DNA from: Nitrososphaerales archaeon TH526
GTDB taxonomy: Archaea > Thermoproteota > Nitrososphaeria > Nitrososphaerales > Nitrososphaeraceae
Reading direction: 5' to 3'
Length of the DNA: 18,064 bases
Assembly (NCBI GenBank): GCA_014523665.1
Contig: JAATVR010000269.1
Coordinates: forward strand, 1 to 18,064
Shown here piece by piece: positions 13,214 through 18,064 of the stretch (the first letter of the stretch is position 1; each line of letters starts with the position of its first letter). A program made the position numbers and the translations under genes. The notes below the pieces were generated by a model. That model had not been told where the DNA came from and made no database searches. It worked only from the letters and a program-made list of their open reading frames with translations.

Positions 13214-13789
13214 ATGAAAATTTATACTAAAACTGGCGATCTAGGAGAGACAGGACTGATTGGCGGAAGAAGGATATCAAAGCATCACCCAAGAATAATT
13301 GCTTATGGTTCGGTCGATGAATTAAACTCAAGTGTAGGCCTAATCTTAGCAACCCTGCAGTCTTCCCAACATGCAAGCAAGTTCTCAGATTTTATTGGGA
13401 TTCTGTTGACAATTCAGAACGACCTGTTCACCCTCGGTGCAGATTTAGCCGACGACAGTCCGAGTACCGACAACCATTATGGAAGCCCACGAGTAAATGA
13501 TGATATGATAACCACAATTGAGAAGATTATAGACACTCTTGAACAGGAACTCTTGCCGATTTCATTCTTTATACTACCAGGAGGAAGTCTTGAATCTGGT
13601 CAGCTGCACTTGAGTCGAAGCATTGCCAGAAGATCAGAAATTTTAATTGTAGGTTTATCTAAAGCCGAATCAATCAATCCTCTCACGATAATTTATCTGA
13701 ACAGACTTTCTGATCTATTTTTCGTTATGGCTAGAACAGCTAATAAGCGTCTTGGGATTCTAGATAGTGCATGGAAGAAGACACATTAA
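13214..13789 (+). CDS. pduO: Cob(I)alamin adenosyltransferase, PduO type
   Basis: A 191-residue ATP:cob(I)alamin adenosyltransferase, which moves the 5'-deoxyadenosyl group of ATP onto reduced corrinoid to give adenosylcobalamin or its biosynthetic precursor. The ATP-binding N-terminus KIYTKTGDLGETGLIGGRRISKHH (2-25) and AYGSVDELNSSVG (30-42) are diagnostic. FFILPGGSLESGQLHLSRSIARRSE (118-142) carries the conserved PGG and Arg-rich helix, and YLNRLSDLFFVMAR (161-174) is the final helix, with N163 and R164 of the family signature. The family works as a trimer. Thaumarchaea make cobalamin, so a biosynthetic or repair role is plausible. The length is usual for the family (180-200). Confidence 0.95.
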   Translation: MKIYTKTGDLGETGLIGGRRISKHHPRIIAYGSVDELNSSVGLILATLQSSQHASKFSDFIGILLTIQNDLFTLGADLADDSPSTDNHYGSPRVNDDMITTIEKIIDTLEQELLPISFFILPGGSLESGQLHLSRSIARRSEILIVGLSKAESINPLTIIYLNRLSDLFFVMARTANKRLGILDSAWKKTH

Positions 13790-13898
13790 CTACTTTCTTT
13801 TTCATCTTTGGCTCTACTTTTGCCTTCCAAGAGTTCATGCAGATCAAGTAATAATATCAGGTACTCGCATGCGCAAAATCTTTTATTAGGTAATCTGT

Positions 13899-14486
13899 AT
13901 GACAACAGCGATAGTATTGTCATCCCTTAACTATCGATTGTTGGCTAATTTTTTTAATTTTGTGATGGAACTGAAAACAATAAGGAGATCAGGGTGGATC
14001 AACAAAGTGAAGATTAAGAATCCTGAGTCTGTGGCAGATCACACGTATGTAATGAGTGCCATGGTCATGATATTCTGTGACATTTTAGGTATGAAAACAG
14101 AGAGAGCCATGAAGATGGCAATCCTGCACGATCTAGGGGAATCAATCATTGGAGACTATGAACCAAATGTAATTTCCAGCAATGAGAAGAGAATTAAAGA
14201 AACTGAGGCGATCGACCACATTCTAGATCACTTACCTCCGCAAATTCGCAAGGAATATGCGGATATTTGGAAGGAGTATTTAGAAAATGAGACCGGTACG
14301 TCACGGCTTGTTCATAATGTCGACAGATTCGAAATGGCTTTTCAAGCTAAGATGTATGAAAGTCAAGGATATCCGTCCAATATTCTTCGACAATTCTATT
14401 ATTACCCAAATGATGAAAAAGATGGTAACGATGTAATACAGCTTCTAAAACATACTAGAGACGCTTTTTTTCAAAGTAAATGTTAA
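13899..14486 (+). CDS. HD-domain 5'-deoxynucleotidase-like hydrolase (YfbR/HDDC2)
   Basis: A 195-residue HD-superfamily metal hydrolase. The metal ligands are H48 (ESVADHTY), H77-D78 (AILHDLGES) and D142 (HNVDRFEMA). RRSGWINKVKIKNPESVADH (29-48) matches the YfbR/HDDC2 group, which dephosphorylates nucleoside 5'-monophosphates, mainly deoxy forms. Additional family features are E81 and GDYEPN (85-90). The segment LANFFNFVMELKTIRR (15-30) belongs to the family's first helix, so the upstream ATG 13899 is preferred over an internal ATG. A nucleotide-pool role in the cytoplasm is likely; substrate choice is inferred. A TTTTATTA word lies only about 15 bases upstream of the ATG, too close for the usual spacing, so the promoter is uncertain. 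Confidence 0.88.
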   Translation: MTTAIVLSSLNYRLLANFFNFVMELKTIRRSGWINKVKIKNPESVADHTYVMSAMVMIFCDILGMKTERAMKMAILHDLGESIIGDYEPNVISSNEKRIKETEAIDHILDHLPPQIRKEYADIWKEYLENETGTSRLVHNVDRFEMAFQAKMYESQGYPSNILRQFYYYPNDEKDGNDVIQLLKHTRDAFFQSKC

Positions 14487-14690
14487 TAAAATGGAACTAT
14501 TCATCTTAACGTACTAATAGATTATCAGCAAATTTGTATCATTAATTCGCCGACAATTCACACACTGATAGCGGTTCATATTGCGAAAAAATAATTCAAC
14601 TATTTCATAAAACAAATTAAGCGTAGTATTAATGAACATGATAGTGTTTAATGAAAACTTAAAAGAACAAGATGATCTAACTACAGATAA

Positions 14691-15971
14691 GTGGATAAAA
14701 AAATAAACCATTCCCAGGAAGTGGAAGTTAGGGGCCATTTAATAGATTCAATGATCCTAGGAAGAATTCTTGATACCATAATGGATCTCAAAGGAGACTT
14801 TCAGGTTCTCGAATTTCAGGTTGGCAAGAAGAAAGGAGAAGAGAGTACTTCGCGCCTTGTTGTAATAGGGAAAGACAGGGACCATTTAGACAGGCTATTG
14901 GAATCAGTGTACCGTGAAGGAGCACAACCCCTCTACGTAGGCGAAGTTGTATTAGAACAAGCCAAAAAGGATATGGTACTGCCCAACGCATTTTATAGTA
15001 CTACTAATAATCCAACACAAATCTACTTTAGAAGTTCCTGGGTCAATGTAAAGAATATGATGATGGACAAATGCATCGCTGTGGACATTAGAAACAAGAC
15101 CGCAGATTGTAAGATGATACGGGAAATACGAAAGGGAGACATGATTGTTACAGGCGAGCAAGGAATTCGAATTATTCCTCAGGAACGTCCAAGGGAAGGA
15201 GTGGACATATTTCAGTTTATGAGTAGTTCGAGTTCGAGTGAAAGACCAACTCAACAAATTGCTCGAAAAGTAGCCTATGACATTTACAATACTAAAAAAG
15301 GCTCTCATGGAAAAATAGTTGTGGTATCAGGACCAGTTATTGTTCATTCTGGTGCCTCCGGCGCATTGGCACAATTGATACGAATGGGATATGTTGATGG
15401 ATTGCTTGCTGGTAATGCATTAGCAGTTCATGACGTTGAAAACGCCATCATGGGTACTTCTCTGGGCATGCACGTTAGAGATGGAACTCTGGCAGTAAGA
15501 GGGCATAGAAATCATATGCAAGCTATAAACGAAGTTTTCAAAGCGGGATCGTTAAAGAAAATGGTGACAAAAGGAGCTCTACGTAGTGGGGTAATGTACG
15601 AATGCATTTCAAAGAATGTGCAGTTCGTTTTGGCGGGTTCCATTAGAGATGATGGTCCCATACCTGATGTTGTGACTGATGTGGTCCAAGCTCAACGCAA
15701 GTATAAAAAATTACTGGAGAATGTTAAGATGGTCCTAATGTTTTCAACTATGCTTCATTCTATTGCTGTGGGCAATATGCTACCATCATCAGTAAAGGTA
15801 GTTGCAGTAGACATCAGCCAACCCGTGGTAACAAAACTACTGGATAGAGGCACAACTCAAGCAATCGGGGTCGTGACTGACGTAGGAACATTCTTGCCTA
15901 TGATAGTAGAACATCTAACACAGATCAGAACATCGAGCAGAGACAAGCGTGAACAGATTTTACACAAGTGA
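14691..15971 (+). CDS. Archaeal ornithine cyclodeaminase (LOR/SDH, TIGR00300 type)
   Basis: A 426-residue protein of the TIGR00300/LOR-SDH family. Archaeal members were shown to convert L-ornithine to L-proline and ammonia with bound NAD; the same module forms the C-terminus of cyanobacterial ArgZ/AgrE. The N-terminal LOR/SDH domain spans about 10-115 (SQEVEVRGHLIDSMILGRILD; GAQPLYVGEVVLEQAKKDMVLPNAFYSTTN). A middle linker includes GEQGIRIIPQERPR (155-168). The Rossmann part includes KIVVVSGPVIVHSGASGALAQLI (208-230), YVDGLLAGNALAVHDVENA (234-252) and LAGSIRDDGPIPDVVTD (314-330). It would supply proline, likely needed because canonical ProA/B/C genes are often missing in this group. The start is GTG 14691, directly after an in-frame TAA (14688-14690). 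AACTTAAAA (14655-14663) is a possible TATA box. Confidence 0.9.
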   Translation: MDKKINHSQEVEVRGHLIDSMILGRILDTIMDLKGDFQVLEFQVGKKKGEESTSRLVVIGKDRDHLDRLLESVYREGAQPLYVGEVVLEQAKKDMVLPNAFYSTTNNPTQIYFRSSWVNVKNMMMDKCIAVDIRNKTADCKMIREIRKGDMIVTGEQGIRIIPQERPREGVDIFQFMSSSSSSERPTQQIARKVAYDIYNTKKGSHGKIVVVSGPVIVHSGASGALAQLIRMGYVDGLLAGNALAVHDVENAIMGTSLGMHVRDGTLAVRGHRNHMQAINEVFKAGSLKKMVTKGALRSGVMYECISKNVQFVLAGSIRDDGPIPDVVTDVVQAQRKYKKLLENVKMVLMFSTMLHSIAVGNMLPSSVKVVAVDISQPVVTKLLDRGTTQAIGVVTDVGTFLPMIVEHLTQIRTSSRDKREQILHK

Positions 15972-15973
15972 TA

Positions 15974-15995
15974 GTTATTAGGCTCGTTAAATAAC
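15974..15995 (+). terminator. Hairpin after the ornithine cyclodeaminase gene
   Basis: GTTATT (15974-15979) pairs with AATAAC (15990-15995) around a 10-base loop, starting two bases after the stop codon. T-rich sequence follows from about 16021 (ATTTTCATTTGATTTTTGAT), which may be the actual archaeal termination signal. Confidence 0.4.
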
Positions 15996-16351
15996 AATGA
16001 TTAAAGAAAAAATAGAAAATATTTTCATTTGATTTTTGATACATCCATTTGCAGAATAGAGGCCTGACTTATCTGGAGATGACTTTACCATGTTGTTCTA
16101 CACAATTCCATACAATAGCAGATGAAACATGCAACTATCTTTCCCAATGTGTTTTCGAACTATATTCTACTAGCTCAGGTATAGTGATAAATTTACTTGT
16201 ACATAGTAACGTTAAATATGGTCATGACATATTTAAGTAATGTGAAACACTTATTCCTGTTAGAATTGTATTCAATATGGAAAATAATCTCAACCAGACA
16301 ATTATTCATGCATAGTGGTGAGTACTTATACCAATAGGAGATTCAAAAGAC
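15996..16351. other. Intergenic region
   Basis: About 355 bases with no supported gene. A 63-codon frame from TTG 16049 has no motif and is judged spurious. The end of the region holds TATA-like ACTTATAC (16324-16331), 24 bases ahead of the next gene's TTG, and AGGAG at 16336-16340. Confidence 0.4.
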
Positions 16352-17386
16352 TTGGATACAAAAGAAAAGACCCGTGTAAATTTGGATCCCAAACAAAATA
16401 TACAAGAGGATACCAGCACGCACCTCAGAGAGTCCCTGCACGAGGCGTTATTCTACTATTTCAATAACTTAAAAGTCTCTTCAGATGACCCTTTATTTTC
16501 CGCCTCAATGTCATATGTAGAGAAGATTTCCGTACGAGAGCTTCAGATTCAGCCAAGTTTCTTGGAGGCGGTAAGAGTAATTGTCTACGCTGCAACGACA
16601 ACTGGATATATTTTTGACCATTCTGAATTATCGGACATGCTAACTATCGCTGTTGGAGAGATAAGGAAGGCTCGAAGAACGGAGGAAAAAAACCTTCAAA
16701 CATTTGACCAAGTCGTATTTAACATCTATAAGGATCTTAATGAAAACTACCAAGGTTTCAACGACTCCTTAAAAGCAGTATATCCAGAAATACTTGTGAA
16801 TGTGATTTCTGTAATTCATAATGGAAAAGACGCTTCAGGAGCACGAATTGATTCGTACAATGCTGAAGCATATTATCGTGCCAGGAAGGCTCAACAAAAT
16901 TTAGCACAATCATTAAGTTTGGATTTCTCTACTGAGGTTGAAGCTAAGCAGGTACGTAAACCAGTCACAGAAAGGGTAGTATCGGACAAAGGTCTCGTTG
17001 ACAGTCTAGCACAGATAACAGGAAGAACTGCAGAGTCAGTCCATGATGCACTTAAGGGATTGTCTGATTACGACCTAGATAGCATCAAGGACCTATGTAG
17101 TAATTATAACAAGCTACAGAAGTACTATAATATTGCCGGAGACGAAAGGGAATTCAGGGAAAGTGCGGAAAAAGAGTTAGGAAGAAAGTTATTGGATAGT
17201 CAGGTTCAACATGCAATCCTGTCGGTGAGAAGATCAAAAATATACATAGAGAATATCCTTGATGATAAATTCGTTCCTGATAAGTCTCATGGGATTAACC
17301 ATGTTAAGCATAACCTGGAGTATGGTTATCAGCTAATAGGGATAATCCAAAGTAAGAGAAAGCGGAAAAATCGGAGGACAGATTAG
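16352..17386 (+). CDS. Hypothetical helical protein, unnamed family
   Basis: A 344-residue, mostly alpha-helical, highly charged soluble protein that I do not recognise. Residues 25-110 form helices (LRESLHEALFYYFNNLKV, SFLEAVRVIVYAATTTGYIF). Residues 165-205 are a polar linker. Residues 210-300 form a second helical block (LVDSLAQITGRTAESVHDALKGLSDYDLDSIKDLCSNY). Near the end, SHGINHVKHNLEYGYQLI (312-329) resembles the first His-containing helix of HD phosphohydrolases (HG-x-x-H-V), but no HD pair follows. The protein ends in a basic tail, KSKRKRKNRR. The start is TTG 16352: an in-frame TGA lies at 16319-16321, no ATG or GTG comes earlier, and a TATA-like word is 24 bases away. The stop codon lies within an 8-bp hairpin. 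Confidence 0.75.
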   Translation: MDTKEKTRVNLDPKQNIQEDTSTHLRESLHEALFYYFNNLKVSSDDPLFSASMSYVEKISVRELQIQPSFLEAVRVIVYAATTTGYIFDHSELSDMLTIAVGEIRKARRTEEKNLQTFDQVVFNIYKDLNENYQGFNDSLKAVYPEILVNVISVIHNGKDASGARIDSYNAEAYYRARKAQQNLAQSLSLDFSTEVEAKQVRKPVTERVVSDKGLVDSLAQITGRTAESVHDALKGLSDYDLDSIKDLCSNYNKLQKYYNIAGDEREFRESAEKELGRKLLDSQVQHAILSVRRSKIYIENILDDKFVPDKSHGINHVKHNLEYGYQLIGIIQSKRKRKNRRTD

Positions 17387-17405
17387 TCATCTATTTTTAA
17401 TCTGT
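17378..17405 (+). terminator. Hairpin overlapping the stop codon
   Basis: ACAGATTA (17378-17385) pairs perfectly with TAATCTGT (17398-17405) around a 12-base, T-rich loop. The TAG stop codon (17384-17386) is at the inner end of the 5' arm. Candidate transcript end or 3' structure. Confidence 0.5.
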
Positions 17406-17703
17406 GACAATCAAAATACAATGAGAAATCTAATCACCTAACTCAGTTGCCCGTTATTTGTGGCCGAATCAATTAGATAATTGTAGATGATTATATATTC
17501 AGGTGACAAATTACGCAGAGCGTTGATCGTGATAAAACAAGGCAGCAGGTTTGATGTGAAATGCATACACAAGAGCTTTAATTGTTAGCAGAATACTAAA
17601 CAACACAAAGATTAACATGCTAGCAATTTATCACCAAATATACTTTGAATTGATACAATTACAAATTCTGCAAATTCTGAGTTCGAATATGAACTTGTAC
17701 CAG
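17406..17703. other. Convergent intergenic region
   Basis: About 300 bases between convergent genes, without an ORF of note. It contains a direct repeat CAAATTCTG/CAAATTCTG (about 17662-17679) and, next to it, an inverted repeat AGTTC/GAACT (17680-17684/17691-17695), 8 bases past the stop codon of the minus-strand gene; the latter may be part of its transcript end. Confidence 0.35.
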
Positions 17704-18033
17704 TTAGACCGGAAGAGACAGTCTTCCTGTGTATTCCTCTATTGCATGTTCTGACTTTATTTTTGCTATTATATTGTTTTTTTCTTCCTCACTAAACCAA
17801 TTTGCAAGACTCTTTGCGATACCATTTTTGTCACAAATCACAATCATGAATCCATTTAGTTCCCTTACAACTCCGTAAAGATTCTCTTCACCTACTGGCT
17901 CCCATTGTTCAGCTTTGTTATCTTTCAAAGCCAAGGCAGGCATAGCATTACCGGCGTAAGTCTTCAAGAAATCCTGGGCTGATCTGACCCTCTTCTCGCC
18001 TATCTTAAGGGCGGTGAAATACTGCATATACAT
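17704..18033 (-). CDS. Small hypothetical protein
   Basis: A 109-residue soluble protein of no family I recognise. It begins MYMQYFTALKIGEKRVRSAQDFLKTYAG, followed by two short strands (NLYGVVRELNGFMIVICDKNGIAKSL, 51-76) and an acidic/basic helix, FSEEEKNNIIAKIKSEHAIEEY (80-101). No signal peptide, membrane segment or metal motif is present. Start ATG 18033 or ATG 18027: the minus-strand word CTTTTTAAGA (18051-18060) is about 22 bases from the first and 28 from the second, slightly favouring 18027. The gene is intact, and its promoter lies at the window edge. Confidence 0.7.
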   Translation of the reverse strand: MYMQYFTALKIGEKRVRSAQDFLKTYAGNAMPALALKDNKAEQWEPVGEENLYGVVRELNGFMIVICDKNGIAKSLANWFSEEEKNNIIAKIKSEHAIEEYTGRLSLPV

Positions 18034-18064
18034 AGTTTGAATTTATTTCTCTTAAAAAGGTTTA

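Noticed and set aside
14514..14738. Minus-strand ORF of 74 codons
   Set aside because: It overlaps the start of the ornithine cyclodeaminase gene on the other strand and has no family feature.
16049..16240. Plus-strand ORF of 63 codons from TTG
   Set aside because: No motif, weak start, no promoter at useful spacing; typical of chance reading in AT-rich DNA.

Overview
The window looks like chromosome of an ammonia-oxidising-type thaumarchaeon (Nitrososphaerota, probably a soil or Nitrosocosmicus/Nitrososphaera-like lineage). The sequence basis is an archaeal aIF1A, archaeal ornithine cyclodeaminase (TIGR00300 type), two small single winged-helix (HTH_45-like) regulators, a tiny C2H2 zinc-finger protein, TATA boxes about 22-30 bases ahead of start codons (leaderless style), AT-rich DNA and wide intergenic gaps. 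The lineage is inferred from gene content; no rRNA is present.

Layout. 1-1500: a class II tRNA-Ser(GCT) with encoded CCA, a non-coding stretch with several possible RNA stems, then a decayed membrane-protein gene (three frameshifts and one nonsense codon). 1500-4320: an unnamed conserved-looking protein (+), then RlmE/FtsJ methyltransferase, aIF1A and a winged-helix regulator (all -). aIF1A seems to begin at an AUA codon. 4321-5298: almost 1 kb with no supportable gene. 5299-7225: a DUF218-like protein and a P-loop kinase (+), then a PadR regulator (-). 7507-10089: a two-pass membrane protein (-), a PH-like/SHOCT protein (+) and a secreted sequon-rich protein (-); the last two converge on a perfect 9-bp hairpin. 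10208-11236: a 19-residue CPTC mini-ORF, a second winged-helix regulator, and a small GIY-YIG-like protein. 11554-15971: D-2-hydroxyacid dehydrogenase, zinc-finger mini-protein, PduO-type cobalamin adenosyltransferase, HD-domain 5'-nucleotidase-like protein and ornithine cyclodeaminase, all on +. 16352-18033: an unnamed helical protein (+) and a small unnamed protein (-).

Most genes appear to be transcribed singly, with their own TATA box; no clear multi-gene operon is visible. Themes are translation/RNA modification (tRNA-Ser, RlmE, aIF1A), small transcription regulators, and cofactor/amino-acid metabolism (cobalamin, proline from ornithine, hydroxyacid reduction, nucleotide salvage). No insertion sequence, CRISPR array, integrase or phage gene was seen, and no convincing new multi-gene system. 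The most interesting points are the AUA start of aIF1A, the hairpins overlapping stop codons, the adjoining alternative stems at 6533-6625, and short repeats ahead of the dehydrogenase.
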